Counted from the first letter of the stretch, positions 22,986 through 34,699 are shown. The stretch is DNA of 64,000 bases from Boesenbergia rotunda (GCA_024364735.1 JAGFNQ010004009.1:62001-126000); one strand, 5' to 3'. The notes: generated from the sequence alone by a model not told the origin. Numbers and translations: made by a program.

Positions 22986-23957
22986 GTTCGTGCTTTCTTG
23001 TTTGGTATGAATGTACCCAGATCTTATTGGGATGGGTGCACCACTTATGCCCACTTACCAAAACCACAATGAGCAAGCTTGATCACTATGCAAAGAAATG
23101 TATTTTTGTGAGTTATGTAGAGTTCCAGAAAGGGTATAGATGTTACGATCCACTCACTAACAGAATGCACATATCTTTTAATGTCTCATTCCATAAATCT
23201 GAGTCATATTACTCAAGGAGAGTTTCTCAGTCTTCCCTTCAGAGGGAGGGCGGTCATGAAGGGAATCCTCGTCTTATTACTAATATTGATGTCTTTGAAG
23301 AATTGGAATACTTGGAGGAACAATTTAAAGTTCCTACAATAGCTAAGATTATTCCTATAGCAGTAGAGAATGACTTATCTCGAGAGATAAACACTTCCAA
23401 TGGGCAGACAATTGACCACTTGATTCTTGACGATCAATTCTCTCATAAGACTGAAACAAATGATTAGGATGTATCTGAAACTCATTGCATTCCCCCTTCT
23501 ACATCAACAACTAAAGATCTTGCTCAAAATGATCCACCTCAGATACCTTTAACTTCTAAAAAGTCTTCTAGGTTAGAAGGTGTTGAACCTAGGAAATCAC
23601 AAAGGGTTACTAAGGAAGTTCCTAAAACACAATATAAATCAAACATCAAAGCCTAAGCTAAATACCCTATAGCTAACTTTATCTCTCACCATAGGTTTCT
23701 GAGTCACATGCACTTGTTATTAATCAATTATCTATTGTATCTATTCTTAGTAATATATAGGATGTATTGAAGGATCCAAAATAGACAACAGCAATGAATG
23801 AAGAATTAGAGGATCTTCAAAGGAATATTACATGGGAGGTAGTAGATAAGCCTGTTGGAAAGCAGACTGTAAAATGTCGTTGGGTGTTTAATGTGAAGCT
23901 TAATGCAGATGGAACTATTGATAGATACAAGACAAGATTGGTTGCCAAGGGATATAC
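22986..23957 (+). pseudogene. pol: Copia pol fragment (integrase C-terminus to RT)
   Basis: The frame from 22973 contains SKLDHYAKKCIFVSY and QKGYRCYDPLTNRMHISFNV, typical of the copia integrase C-terminal region. A stop-ridden stretch follows, then RT N-terminal sequence at 23794-23957 (KQTVKCRWVFNVKLNADGTI, RLVAKGY). It is cut at 23957 by an antisense LTR. The first about 60 bp are frameshifted and partly deleted. It differs from E1-E5 and looks like an older, separate copia family. The E2 LTR ends directly before it, so it is probably the sequence into which E2 inserted. Confidence 0.82.
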
Positions 23958-24222
23958 TGTTGGATCGTTTCCGGTCCGCTAGAGGGGGGTGAATAGTATT
24001 TCTTCGATTCTTATTCTTCCTACGTTGTTAGTTGCGCAGCGGAAATACAAACAAAAATAAAACTAACAACAATAAACAACGCTAACAAACCCGATTTACT
24101 TGGTATCCACCCCGGATGGTTGACTAATCTAAGAATCCGTCGGTGGATCACTTTCCAGATAACCTCCGGCTATCTCTTGTCGCTCCTTGTGGGTGGAGAA
24201 ACCTTGCCACAGCACTTCGACA
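23958..24222 (-). repeat. Antisense copia LTR fragment (3' end)
   Basis: It starts TGTTGGATCG on the plus strand, i.e. ends CGATCCAACA on the minus strand. Read on the minus strand it has the usual order: CACCCACAAGGAGCGAC, a TTTCCGCTGCGCAAC segment, then ATTCACCCCCC. It interrupts the RT frame after TATAC and is itself cut at 24222 by E4, so the rest is not seen. It resembles the E2 LTR in its CCCACAAGGAGCGAC block. Confidence 0.82.
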
Positions 24223-25572
24223 TGTTGGTGCAGAATGCACCCAAGTCAAACCTGTGTTTTGATAATGGCAACATAGGTCAAAAGTTAAGTCTTACTTGTT
24301 TTCTAACAAGTTACTCTAGTGTGCAGGAAAAGTCCTAGCGAAGGACTGCTAGGCACTGGCAAAGGAAAGCCAGGGTAAAAAGTCCTAGCGAAGGACTGCT
24401 AGGCACTGGCAAAGGAAAGCCAGAGTCAAAAGCCCTAGCGAAGGACTGCTAGGCGCCAGGCTAAGGACAGTCTGGGACTAAAGCCCTAGCGAAGGAATGC
24501 TAGGCACCGGGTGAAGGGCAGCTCGGCATCCAAGACCTGACAAAGGACCGTCAGGCAAAAGTCCAACCAGAGGAACGGTTGGCATCAGGTAAATTCTCCC
24601 GAGAGGAGTAGGTGAGGACGCGTTCCCCGTCGAGGGAACAGTAGGCGTCGGTTCGACCTAGGGCTCCATTTCGGAGGCCCAAAGTCAGAACCAAGACAGC
24701 TAAGGCTGTATAAAACAACAAATTAATGCTTTATATTGTTTTTGGACTAACCCTGGATGCAGGACCAAAGGAACGTGTGTCTGCAGCTCAGAGAGTCTCA
24801 AAGGAGTGAGGCAGTAGCTGAGCAGGGCGCCCTGAGTGTCCAAGGCGCCCCCAAGGTGAACAAGAAACAAGTGAAGCAAAAAGGAGCTTCGGCTGACCAC
24901 TGGCCGGGGCGCCCTCAGCAGCCAGGGCGCCCTCAGCAGCAAAGGCGCCCCGCGCCTATGTCAGCAGAGTCAATCACCCTTATCCAGCCGAGAAGCCAGC
25001 GCGGAAAAAGTCAAGCAAGGCGCCCTCAGCGTCCAGGGCGCCCCTAGGGTCAAACCTCATCCCTATTCGGGTGGGATAAAGCTTGACCGAGAGGATTAGG
25101 GATCACTTGACACGTGGCAGGGTGCCCCCGACGTCCAGGGTGCCCCGAGGTGCTATAAATAGCCCCCAACGTCCAAGCTTCCAAATACAACTTCTGAATC
25201 AACTCTTCTACACTCTTCTGCACTTGTGCTTCGCCTCGGAATCCTTCCAACTCGTGCCGACGATGTCCCGCTGCTCAGAAAAAGTCGATCTACCCCGGAC
25301 GTCGGTAAAAGAGTTAATTTAAAGTTTACTGTACTTAATTCTAATTCTGTAATCTTTTGTAAACGAATTTACGCCTGATATAGAATTGCCCAAAGTAAAC
25401 GGTCAACGACCGTGGGCCTTGGAGTAGGAGTCGACCCAGGCTCCGAACCAAGTAAAAACGACTGCGTCTCTGTGTTATTATTTCTCTTATTTTCCGCTGT
25501 GCACCTGCTCTTAATTTTCCGAAAAATGAATACCGATATTCACCCCCCTCTCTCGGTTCTATCGATCCAACA
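24223..25572 (+). repeat. E4 5' LTR (1350 bp)
   Basis: TGTTGGTGCAG to CGATCCAACA. It carries the CCTAGC hairpin array (about 24335-24560), a GGCGCCC array (24822-25145), a CACGTG motif (25111-25116) and TATAAAT (25154-25160). Confidence 0.94.
25111..25160 (+). promoter_or_regulatory. E4 LTR promoter: CACGTG and TATA box
   Basis: A G-box core CACGTG at 25111-25116 is followed by TATAAAT at 25154-25160. The G-box is also present in both E5 LTRs at the same place. Confidence 0.65.
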
Positions 25573-25574
25573 AG

Positions 25575-25586
25575 TGGTATCAGAGC
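25575..25586 (+). promoter_or_regulatory. E4 primer binding site, tRNA-Met
   Basis: TGGTATCAGAGC two bases after the LTR end. Confidence 0.92.
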
Positions 25587-25796
25587 GGGGAAGTTCAAAC
25601 CTGGTGCAACCACCAGTTTGAAATTTTTTTTGGATCTTTATTTTCCTTTTCTTTAAATTTTCGTTAAATATCTCGTTTGAGTTTTTTTTCGAGGTTGGTG
25701 CAACACCCCTCGTTATCTTATTTATCCAGCACTACTAATCCAAGACCTAGTCTTGGAAAATTTGTTTTTCTGTTAGTTTTCTATTTTCAGATTAAA

Positions 25797-27296
25797 ATGG
25801 CCATGCAAGAGGGTTTTAGCACCGCCAGATCTCCACTTTTCAGTGGAGAAGACTTTTCTTACTGGAAAAGTCGCATGGAGGTCCACCTGAAAACTCAGGT
25901 GGACATGTGGATCATTATCCAGTCTGGTCTGGAGATCCCCAGAAACGCCGAAGGACTTCCTCAAAGCTATTCAGAATGGGACAATGCCCTCAAGCGCAAA
26001 ATAGAAGTCGATGCAAAAGCAACACAAACCCTACAATGCGGCCTGACAAAAGAGGAGCTGAACCGAGTGGGGCCCTTCAACAGTGCCAAGGAGCTATGGG
26101 CAAAATTGATCGAGCTGCACGAAGGAACGACAGATACCAGGATCAGCAAAAGGGATCTGCTCCTGAACAAACTCTACACCATCAAGATGGCCGACAGCGA
26201 AACGGCAGCCCAACTCCACGCACGGATCCAAGAGCTGATGAACAGTCTTCACACTATAGGTCACAAGGTCGAAAACCGTGACCTAATAAGGTATGCTCTA
26301 AACGCCTTCCCTAGAAATACCTTGTGGGCATCTATGGTAGATGCATACAAGGTCTCAAGGGATCTTTCTAAAATAAAGTTAGACGAGTTATTTTCCAAAT
26401 TAGAACTGCACGAACAAACTAACTCCAATATGGTCGAGAAAGGGATTGCTTTCTTTGCAGGAAAATCTGGAAGATCAACAAAGAAGAAACCGCAAACTGA
26501 ACCTGAGTCTAACTCAGACTCAGACACAGAAGATGAAGGAGAACAAACTAAGCTGGTCCGACTAGCCCGAAGCTATTACAAAGAGCTGAAGAACCAAACC
26601 AACTGACGGAAAGCCAGCCGAAGAAAGGACGAACCAGCTGAACCCGCAAACAAGCCCAACGTGACCTGCTATGAGTGCAAGAAAAAGGGCCACTACAAGT
26701 CAGAGTGTCCTAATCTAAAGGAAACTAAAAAGACGAGAAGAAAGAAAGCACTGCAAGCAACCTGGGACGAATCTTCCTCAGAAGAAGAAGAAGAGGCACC
26801 CCAGTCCAACCTTCTAGCCCTAACCGCCTCAGAAGAAGTCGGAACCGAGTCAGAGTCAGATGAGGACGACGACAAACTGACCTTCTCAGAAGATGGCGAA
26901 ATCAAGGTGAGTGGTTTCAATAGAAGTCATTTAAATGATTTAATTTCATATCTGTCTCGAGATTTGGCGAAAGCCAAACTCCGAATCGAGTCCCTCCGAC
27001 AGGAAGTAAAACTCCTGAAAGAGGGAGCTGACTCTGAACCCTCAACCGAGAAAGTTCAAGAAGGAACTCCTACTCAAGTTGAAAAACTTGAGAAAGAGAA
27101 CTCCTCCCTGAAAATTCAGGTTAAGGATCTAAGAGCGGCTTTAGAACGATTCACTTCTGGGTCCAAGGGTCTTGACATGATGCTTGGAAAGCAGAAGTCC
27201 GTTCTAAATCGATCCGGACTTGGCTATAGAACCAAATCCCGACAAAAATCTTACCTTGCTGTACTGAATCAGTCTAGAGGTAAAATTCAGGCATGA
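25797..27296 (+). pseudogene. gag: E4 gag with in-frame stops
   Basis: The ATG at 25797 (MAMQEGFS) aligns with E5. One frame is kept for the whole length but is broken by TGA at 26604-26606, just before the zinc knuckle, and by TGA at 27294-27296, where E1 and E5 have TGG. The zinc knuckle CYECKKKGHYKSEC is intact at about 26667-26708, and the leucine-rich C-terminal half is present. The open stretch upstream to 25677 is leader sequence. A CTATTTTCAG stretch lies just before the ATG and looks like a 3' splice site. Confidence 0.9.
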
Positions 27297-27713
27297 GTAC
27301 CCAAACTGTGCCTGAACAAACTGATTGGATCAAATCAGTATTGGATTCCCAGGGACAAGATTCACATATTGCCTAACTATCACCGTGGCTTTAGTCCAGG
27401 GGGAGCCAAACTGAAAACAATATTTATTGTTAGATAATTTTTTTTAATTCTTGATTTGTTTGATTTGTTTATTTAAATTTCTGCAATTTACCATGCTTAG
27501 ATTTAGGAATGGTTAGTATAAGGACAAACAAACTTAACTGAAACTTGACAACATAGTATTGGGTGGAGGTGAGATGATAGTACGTTAGGGAAGCCAATTT
27601 GGGAACTAGCCGAAGCTACCGATCCAAGACCCAAACTAGTTAGACCAGAAATTTTTCAAAGAATAATTTTGAAAATGAAATTTCATTAAAAGGCTTTGTC
27701 AAGGAAAGGGTGA
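27297..27713 (+). other. E4 gag-pol spacer, truncated by gap
   Basis: Aligns with the first part of the E5 spacer, including GGTGGAGGTGAGATGA, and stops at the N run. Confidence 0.8.
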
Positions 27714-27824
27714 NNNNNNNNNNNNNNNNNNNNNNNNNNNNNNNNNNNNNNNNNNNNNNNNNNNNNNNNNNNNNNNNNNNNNNNNNNNNNNNNNNNNNNN
27801 NNNNNNNNNNNNNNNNNNNNNNNN
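27714..27824. other. Assembly gap (111 N)
   Basis: Unknown sequence. Copia interior lies to the left and unrelated sequence to the right, so E4 pol and 3' LTR are missing here and the true gap is probably several kb. Confidence 0.97.
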
Positions 27825-28639
27825 CTCAAAGGCTAGTTGAGACAAAGTTGAGTCGGAGTCGGATCCAAAATGGGGGCGCAAGAGGTGGAGAAGAAAATTT
27901 CAACAGCAGAATCTCTTTTCTGAAGCACCCAAGAGGCCTTATATAAGGGAGGAGGAGGCCCCCTGTCTTGTCAGTTGTCTTGTCTCATTAAAAACTGATC
28001 TGCTGACATACTGACCCTTTGGCAGCCTTAGTCTTCCCGAGGGTCTGACACAGCCGCCTGAAGGTCTGTCCTGACTGTCACTTCCATCCCAATTAATGTC
28101 TGATACTCTGCCAAGATATGATTATGGCAAGTGTCTTTTCCTTATAATGAGAAGATATGGAGGATTTTAAAATCTTGATCATGATTAAACTACTGAGACA
28201 GTGGAATCACTTTGGCTGATCTCACTAGGCGTACTGACTAGTCCACACGGATTGGCCGGCCGACTGGGAGTGATCACTTGGCAAGACTGTCACTCGACCG
28301 TCACTCGGCTTTTGGATGAGCATGTGACCTGAGCGGGTTCAATTATTCCTGTTACCAACCAATCTATCCAGCCGGCCGGATCTGTCTGACCGGCCGGTCG
28401 GGTATGCCCGCCCGGATAGTTGGATACAGGTCTTGACATTCAAAACGGGAATTAGTGATTTTATTTGACATGGCGATTAAGTCGTTTGGTCGGGTGTGCC
28501 CAATCGGAGCCATTCGCCTGGAATTCAACTATGTATTCAATATCCTCTTTCAAGGGAGTTAGGCACGTGCTTTTCCGTCCGCCCGACCGAACCCTCCCGG
28601 CCGGATCTGCCGACTGGGGACGTCTGACCGGCTACCATC
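27825..28639. other. Unassigned sequence left of E5, possible minus-strand promoter
   Basis: No coding region recognised. On the minus strand, CCCTTATATAAGGCC (about 27936-27950) resembles a plant TATA box. CCGGCCGG-type palindromes lie upstream of it at 28370-28390 and 28600. The sequence continues on the other side of E5 at 42325. It may be an LTR or gene promoter reading leftwards. Confidence 0.35.
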
Positions 28640-29968
28640 TGTTGGTGCAGAATGCACCTAAGTCAAACCTGTGTTTTGATAATGGCAACATAGGTCAAAA
28701 GTTAAGTCTTACTTGTTTTCTAACAAGTTGGTCTAGTGTGCAGGAAAAAGCCCTAGCGAAAGACTGCTAGGCACTGGCGAAGGAATGCCAGGGTAAAAAG
28801 ACCTAGCGAAGGACTGCTAGGCACTGGCGAAGGAATGCCAGGGACAAAAGCCCTAGCGAAGGACTGCTAGGCGCCAGGCGAAGGACAGTCTGGGACTGAA
28901 GCCCTACCGAAGGAATGCTAGGCACCGATCGAAGGGCAGCTCGGCATCCAAGACCTGACAAAGGACCGTCAGGCAAAAGTCCAACCAGAGGAACGGTTGG
29001 CATCAGGTAAACTCTCCCGAGAGGAGTAGGTGAGGACGCGTTCCCCGTCGAGGGAACAGTAGGCGTCGGTTCGACCTAGGGCTCCATTTTGGAGACCAAA
29101 GTCAGAACCAAGACAGCTAAGGCTGTATAAACTAACCAATTAATGTCTTGTTGTGTTTTTGGACTAACCCTGGATGCAGGACCGAAGGAACGAGTGTCTG
29201 CAGCTCAGAGAGCCTCAAAGGAGTGAGACAACAGCTGACCAGGGCGCCCGGAGTGTCCCGGGCGCCCCCAAGGTGAACACAAAACACACAAACAAGAAGC
29301 GCGCTTCGACAGTACAACCTGCGGGCGCCCACGTGCTCCCGGGCACCCCCGCTGCTCCCGGGCGCCCCCAGCGTCCCGGGCGCCCCATGCGCATGCGTCG
29401 AACCAGAAGCCATCGAAGCCAAGCAGATAACATTTGACCCGGTCAATCCGGGCGCCCCGAGCGCTCCGGGCGCCCCGGTCAAAGCGGATCCAGAGGATAA
29501 ACGCTGACCGAGACTTTGGCGGATCAAAGGCCACGTGGGGGGCGCCCCCAGGCCCTATATAAAGGGCCTTCGACCAAGGCTTCAAAGCATCCATTCTTTC
29601 AACGCCTCAAAGCTCTTCTGCTCTCGCGCCTTGCTCCGGAATCCTTCCAACTCGAGCCGACGACGTCCTGCTGCCCCGAAATATTCAATCTACTCTGGAC
29701 GTCGGTAAAAAGAGCTTTTGTTAAAAGTTTACTGTACTTAATTTGTAATCTTTGTAAACTATTTTGCGCCTAATATAGAATTGCCCAAAGTAAACGGTCA
29801 ACGACCGTGGGCCTTGGAGTAGGAGTCGACACAGGCTCCGAACCAAGTAAAAACGACTGCGTCTCTGTGTTATTGTTTTTTATTTCCGCTGTGCACCTGC
29901 TCTTAATTTTTCGAAGAAAAATGATTATCGATATTCACCCCCCCTCTATCGGTTTTCTCGATCCAACA
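28640..29968 (+). repeat. E5 5' LTR (1329 bp)
   Basis: TGTTGGTGCAG to CGATCCAACA. Hairpin array about 28750-28975, GGCGCC array about 29244-29550, G-box CACGTG 29532-29537, TATATAAAG 29556-29564. Confidence 0.96.
29532..29564 (+). promoter_or_regulatory. E5 5' LTR promoter: G-box and TATA box
   Basis: CACGTG at 29532 and TATATAAAG at 29556-29564 lie 24 bp apart, separated by a GGGGCGCCCCC block. The 3' LTR has the same pair at 41863 and 41904. Confidence 0.72.
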
Positions 29969-29970
29969 AG

Positions 29971-29982
29971 TGTTATCAGAGC
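29971..29982 (+). promoter_or_regulatory. E5 primer binding site with one mismatch
   Basis: TGTTATCAGAGC, compared with TGGTATCAGAGC in E1 and E4; one G to T change against the tRNA-Met complement. Confidence 0.88.
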
Positions 29983-30199
29983 AGGGAAGTTCAAACCTGG
30001 TGCAACCACCAGTTTGAAATTTTTTTTCGGATTTTTATTTTTTTTTCTATTTTTTTTCGAATTCTTCGTTAAAATATTTCGTTCGATTTTTTTGTTAAGC
30101 GAGGTTGGTGCAACACCCCTCGTTATTTAATTTATCCATCACTACTAATCCAAGACCTAGTCTTGGAAAATTCGTTTTTCTGTTAGTTTTCTGTTTCAG

Positions 30200-31843
30200 A
30201 TGGCCATGCAAGAGGGATTTAGCACCGTCAGACCTCCACTCTTCAGTGGAGAAGACTTTTCCTACTGGAAAAGCCGTATGGAGGTCCACCTGAAAACTCA
30301 GGTGGACATGTGGATCATTATCCAGTCCGGTCTGGAGATCCCCAGAAACGCCGAAGGACTTCCTCAAAGCTACACAGAGTGGGACACCGCTTTGAAACGA
30401 AAAATCGAAGCCGACGCTAAAGCGACCCAGACTCTTCAATGCGGATTGACGAAAGAGGAGCTGAACCGGGTGGGCCCCTTCAACAGTGCGAAGGAGCTTT
30501 GGGCAAAACTGATCGAGCTGCATGAAGGGACTTCAGATACTCGGATCAGCAAGAGGGATCTGCTTCTAAACAAACTCTACACCATCAAGATGGTCGACAA
30601 CGAAACAGGAGCCCAACTCCACGCACGAATCCAAGAGTTGATGAACGGTCTTCACACAATAGGTCACAAGGTTGAAAACCGTGACCTAATAAGGTATGCT
30701 CTAAACGCCTTCCCTAGAAACACCTTGTGGGCATCTATGGTAGATGCATACAAGGTCTCTAGGGATCTTTCAAAAATAAAATTAGACGAATTGTTTTCCG
30801 AACTAGAACTGCACGAACAAACTAACACCAATATGGTCGAGAAAGGTATTGCTTTCGTTGCAGGTAAAACTGGAAGGACAACAAAGAAGAAGCCTGAAAC
30901 TGAACCCGAGTCTAACTCAGACTCAGACTCAGAAGACGAAGAAGGAGATCAAACCAAGCTGGTCCGACTAGCTCGAAGCTACTACAAGGAGCTGAAGAAC
31001 CGAACCAACAAACGAAAAATCAGCCGAAGAAAGGACGAACCAGCTGAACCCGCAAACAAGCCCAATGTGACCTGCTACGAGTGCAAGAAAAAGGGCCACT
31101 ACAAGTCAGAGTGTCCTAACCTAAAGGAGACTAAAAAGACGAGAAGAAAGAAAGCGCTTCAAGCAACCTGGGACGAGTCTTCCTCAGAAGAAGAAGAAGA
31201 AGCACCCCAATCCAACCTCCTAGCTCTGACCGCCTCAGAAGAAGTCGGAACTGAATCAGAATCAGAACAGGACGACGGCAAGCTGACCTTCACAGAAGAC
31301 GGCGAAATTAAGGTAACTGGTTTTAATAGATCTCAATTAAGTGAATTAATTTCATTTCTTTCTCGAGATTTGGCAAAAGCCAAACTCCGAGTCGAATCCC
31401 TCCGACAGGAAGTAAAACTCTTGAAAGAGGGAGCTGACTCTAAACCCTTAATCGAGAAGGTTCAGGAAGGAACTCCTACTCAAGTTGAAAAACTTGAGAA
31501 GGAGAACTCCTCCCTGAAAACTCAGGTTAAGGAACTTAGATCAGCATTAGAACGATTTACATCTGGTTCCAAGGGTCTTGACATGATCCTTGGAAAACAA
31601 AAATCAGTTCTAAATCAATCCGGATTGGGCTATAGAACCAAATCCCGGCAAAGATCCTACTTAGCTGTACTGAATCAGTCCAGAGGTAAAATTCAGGCAT
31701 GGGTACCTAAACTATACCTGAACAAACCGACTGGATCAAATCAGTATTGGATCCCCAAGGACAAGATTCACATCTTGCCTAACCATCACCGCGGCTTTAG
31801 TCCAGGGGGAGCCAAACTGAAAACAATATTCATTATTAGATAA
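30200..31843 (+). CDS. gag: Gag polyprotein of E5, intact 547 aa
   Basis: Structural protein of the retrotransposon particle, which packages element RNA. The ATG at 30200 follows CTGTTTCAG and is shared with E1 and E4. Residues about 10-220 form the UBN2-type capsid region (FSGEDFSYWKSRMEV). An acidic Ser/Asp/Glu run lies near residues 238-255. The CX2CX4HX4C zinc knuckle uses C292, C295, H300 and C305. A second acidic patch follows, then leucine heptads at about 395-470 that predict a coiled coil. The tail contains YWIPKDKIHILPNHHRGF. The frame has no stop, unlike E1 and E4. It ends about 650 nt before pol, in non-coding spacer, so Gag would be made as a separate protein. Confidence 0.92.
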   Translation: MAMQEGFSTVRPPLFSGEDFSYWKSRMEVHLKTQVDMWIIIQSGLEIPRNAEGLPQSYTEWDTALKRKIEADAKATQTLQCGLTKEELNRVGPFNSAKELWAKLIELHEGTSDTRISKRDLLLNKLYTIKMVDNETGAQLHARIQELMNGLHTIGHKVENRDLIRYALNAFPRNTLWASMVDAYKVSRDLSKIKLDELFSELELHEQTNTNMVEKGIAFVAGKTGRTTKKKPETEPESNSDSDSEDEEGDQTKLVRLARSYYKELKNRTNKRKISRRKDEPAEPANKPNVTCYECKKKGHYKSECPNLKETKKTRRKKALQATWDESSSEEEEEAPQSNLLALTASEEVGTESESEQDDGKLTFTEDGEIKVTGFNRSQLSELISFLSRDLAKAKLRVESLRQEVKLLKEGADSKPLIEKVQEGTPTQVEKLEKENSSLKTQVKELRSALERFTSGSKGLDMILGKQKSVLNQSGLGYRTKSRQRSYLAVLNQSRGKIQAWVPKLYLNKPTGSNQYWIPKDKIHILPNHHRGFSPGGAKLKTIFIIR

Positions 31844-32500
31844 AGTTGTTATTCTTGATTGCAATATGATTGTTTGCTTGTTTATTTAATTTCTGCAATT
31901 TACCATGATTAGACTTAGGCTAGTTTAAGGACCAAACAAACTTAACTGAAACTTGACAACATAGTATTGGGTGGAGGTGAGATGATAGTACGTTAGGGAA
32001 GCCAATTTGGCGGAACTAGCCGAAGCTACCGATCCAAGACCCAAACTAGTTAGACCAGAAATTTTTCAAAGAATTTTTGAAAATGAAATTTCATTAAAAG
32101 GCTTTGTCAAGGAAAGGGTGGATAATCCCATAAGGCTAAGGCCAAAGAAGGCCTAGTGCCTCGCCAAGACCTAGAAGCCAATTTTTGAAATTTAAATTCA
32201 AATTTTCTTTGTCAAATTCGAATCTAACACAAAATTTCAGTTATTTATAGATTTAAATATTTTTTTAAAATATTTCAAAATTAATTAAGTTTTCAAAATT
32301 TAATTATTTTCAAAATTAATCAAAATTTTCAAAATAATCTTAATTATCAAAACCTGTCTCACGAAAACCTATAAGGCTAACGTGATTGAAAATCCTAGAT
32401 TTGGGTGAGACAGACTAGGCAGTGAAACTCAATTTAAGCTATTCCTAACTCTAATTGGATCCAAATCAAGAAAACTCTTTATGTGTAGGAATATAAAGAT
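31844..32500 (+). other. E5 gag-pol spacer (non-coding, conserved)
   Basis: No continuous frame. It contains GGTGGAGGTGAGATGA (candidate donor near 31973), an AATGAAATTTCATT palindrome, a GGCCAAAGAAGGCC hairpin, and ends TGTGTAG (32483-32489, candidate acceptor) before the protease frame. The arrangement is the same in E1. Confidence 0.7.
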
Positions 32501-34699
32501 TTGGACCAATGGATGTTGGATAGCGACTGCTCCAGACACATGACTGGAGATAAATTGAAGTTCACCAAGCTCAAGTTCAAAAACCTAGGCTCAGTGGCAT
32601 TTGACAATAATGCTACACTCAAGGTAATTGGGTCAGGTAATATTGAACTTAAATCCGATTTCATTATTAAGAAAGTTCTATTGGTTGAAAACTTTAATTT
32701 TAACTTGCTTAGCATCAGTCAGTTATGTGATTGTGGTTACATAGTTACTTTTAACAATTCTAGCTGCCTAATTAGAAATGTACAAAACTCAGAAACCATG
32801 CTTAAGGGCACTAGGAAAAATAATGTATACACTATAAACCTTCCCCTTGTACCCAAATGTATGTTAACACAATTAGAACAATCAAACCTCTGGCATAGGA
32901 GATTAGGTTATACCAATCTGAGAACTATCTCAAAAATTTCCCAACTTGGCTTAATCAAAGGAATTCCCAAAATTAAAAATAATGAAAACCTAATATGTGA
33001 ATCTTGTAATCAAGGTAAACAAACCAAATCCAATCACAAACTAACCCAATCTGATTTAACTCAAACTACACTTGAGCTCCTACACCTTGACCTGTTTGAT
33101 TCACATGGAGCCAAGTCACTAAGCGGGAACCGATACTGCTTAGTAATAGTTGATGATTACTCTAGATTTACCTGGGTTAGGTTTCTAAAAACCAAAGATG
33201 AAACTCTAAACCTATTTAATGAATTCTGTAAACTAATTGAAAATCAAAACGACACTAAAATTAAAAGACTTAGGAGTGATCACGGGAGAGAGTTTGAAAA
33301 TCAACGATTCGAGGAATTCTGTAATGTAAATGGGTACTTACATGAATTTTCATGTCCTAGAACCCCCCAACAAAATGGGATAGTCGAGAGAAGGAATAGA
33401 ACATTACAAGAAGCCGCTAGGGCTATGCTCAACGAATTTAATCTAGCAAACCAATTTTGGGCAGAAGCGATTAGTACAGCCTGTTATATCCAAAATAGGG
33501 TTTTGATTAACAAGCGACACAACAAAACCCCTTATGAACTGTACTACCATAGACTCCCAAACCTACACTACCTAAGGGTCTTTGGATGCAAAGTCCATAT
33601 CCTAAACACCAAAGACTATTTAGGAAAATTTCAGTCCAAGTCAAACCTAGGTATCTTCCTAGGATACTCAACCACAAGTAGAGCCTATAGAGTTTACAAC
33701 AAACAAACTAAGAAAATTGAAGAAACAACAAACTTAATTTTTGATGAAGAAATCAACTTAACATCTAATAATCCAAATTTAACTCCATCAAACTCTGACC
33801 AAGAAAATAATGAACAAACTATTGAACCCTTAATTGAACCCTTAAACGAACTAACCATTGAACCAATTAATGAGTCAACTGAACCAAGTATCGAACCAAC
33901 AAATGAACCAGCCCAAAGAGTCGAATCAAATAGTGAACCAAACCGACCAGCCGGACCTGAGGCTGAACCAAGCTCTAGAAGAACCAAGAAACCCAGACTC
34001 AGTCACCCAACCGATCAAATTGTGGGTGATCCAACTCTAGGAGTCAGGACTAGATCCTCCTATAGAAACCTTAGTCAAATAGCTATGATATCAAAAATAG
34101 AACCCAAAACAATAGATGAAGCCCTACCTGACCCTGATTAGATCATAGCTATGCAAGAAGAATTAGCCCAATTTGAGAGAAACCAAGTCTGAGAACTAGT
34201 GCCTAAACCTGAAGGCAAATCCATCATAGATACTAAGTGGGTCTTTAGGAATAAGCTAAATGATCAAGGAGAAATAGTCAGAAATAAAGCCCGCTTAGTA
34301 GCAAAGGGTTTCAGCCAAGTAGAGGGATTAGACTACGATGAAACATATGCCCCAGTAGCTAGACTTGAGTCCATTAGAATGTTGCTAGCCTTTGTATCCC
34401 ATAAAGGATTTAAATTATGCCAAATGGATGTAAAGTCAGCCTTTTTAAATGGATTCATTAAAGAAGAAGTTTATGTAGGACACCCCCCAGGGTTTGAAGA
34501 CTTAGACAAACCTAACCACGTTTACAAACTAACCAAAGTACTATATGGGCTAAAACAAGCACCTAGGGCCTGGTATGAACGATTATCAACCTATTTAACT
34601 TCTAAAGAATTTAAACAAGGTCAAATTGACTCAACATTATTTATTAAAATCCTAGGAAAAGATATATTTATTGCTTAAATTTACGTAGATGATATAATC
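32501..34699 (+). pseudogene. pol: E5 pol, first part (PR, IN, RT N-terminus)
   Basis: A single frame without indels. The protease active site reads LDSDCSRHMTG where E1 has DSG, so the catalytic glycine is lost. In the integrase zinc finger the second His is Tyr (HRRLGY; E1 has LGH), and CESCNQGK follows. The integrase core has LHLDLFDSHG, SDHGREFEN and PQQNGIVERRN, i.e. the D, D, E positions. RT starts near 34080 and reaches YVDDI at the insertion point. Stops: TAG 34139-34141 and TGA 34190-34192 (both TGG in E1), TAA 34676-34678 (CAA in E3). Interrupted after 34699 by the antisense solo LTR; the second part follows at 38745. Confidence 0.93.

Larger units (their letters stand above)
24223..27713 (+). 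mobile_element. Copia element E4 (E1/E5 family), right part lost in gap
   Basis: 5' LTR, PBS, decayed gag and the start of the gag-pol spacer are present. The sequence stops at a run of N and does not resume as copia on the other side. The left flank is CGACA (24218-24222); the right boundary cannot be seen. Confidence 0.92.

Noticed and set aside
27699..27946. Frames across the N run
   Set aside because: Composed largely of unknown bases.
29132..29594. Several overlapping frames of 70-130 codons on both strands (also at 108-650, 9429-9707, 24700-25050 and 41481-41925)
   Set aside because: They follow the GGCGCC array of copia LTRs, which lacks stops by composition. Their positions repeat in every LTR copy and show no domain.
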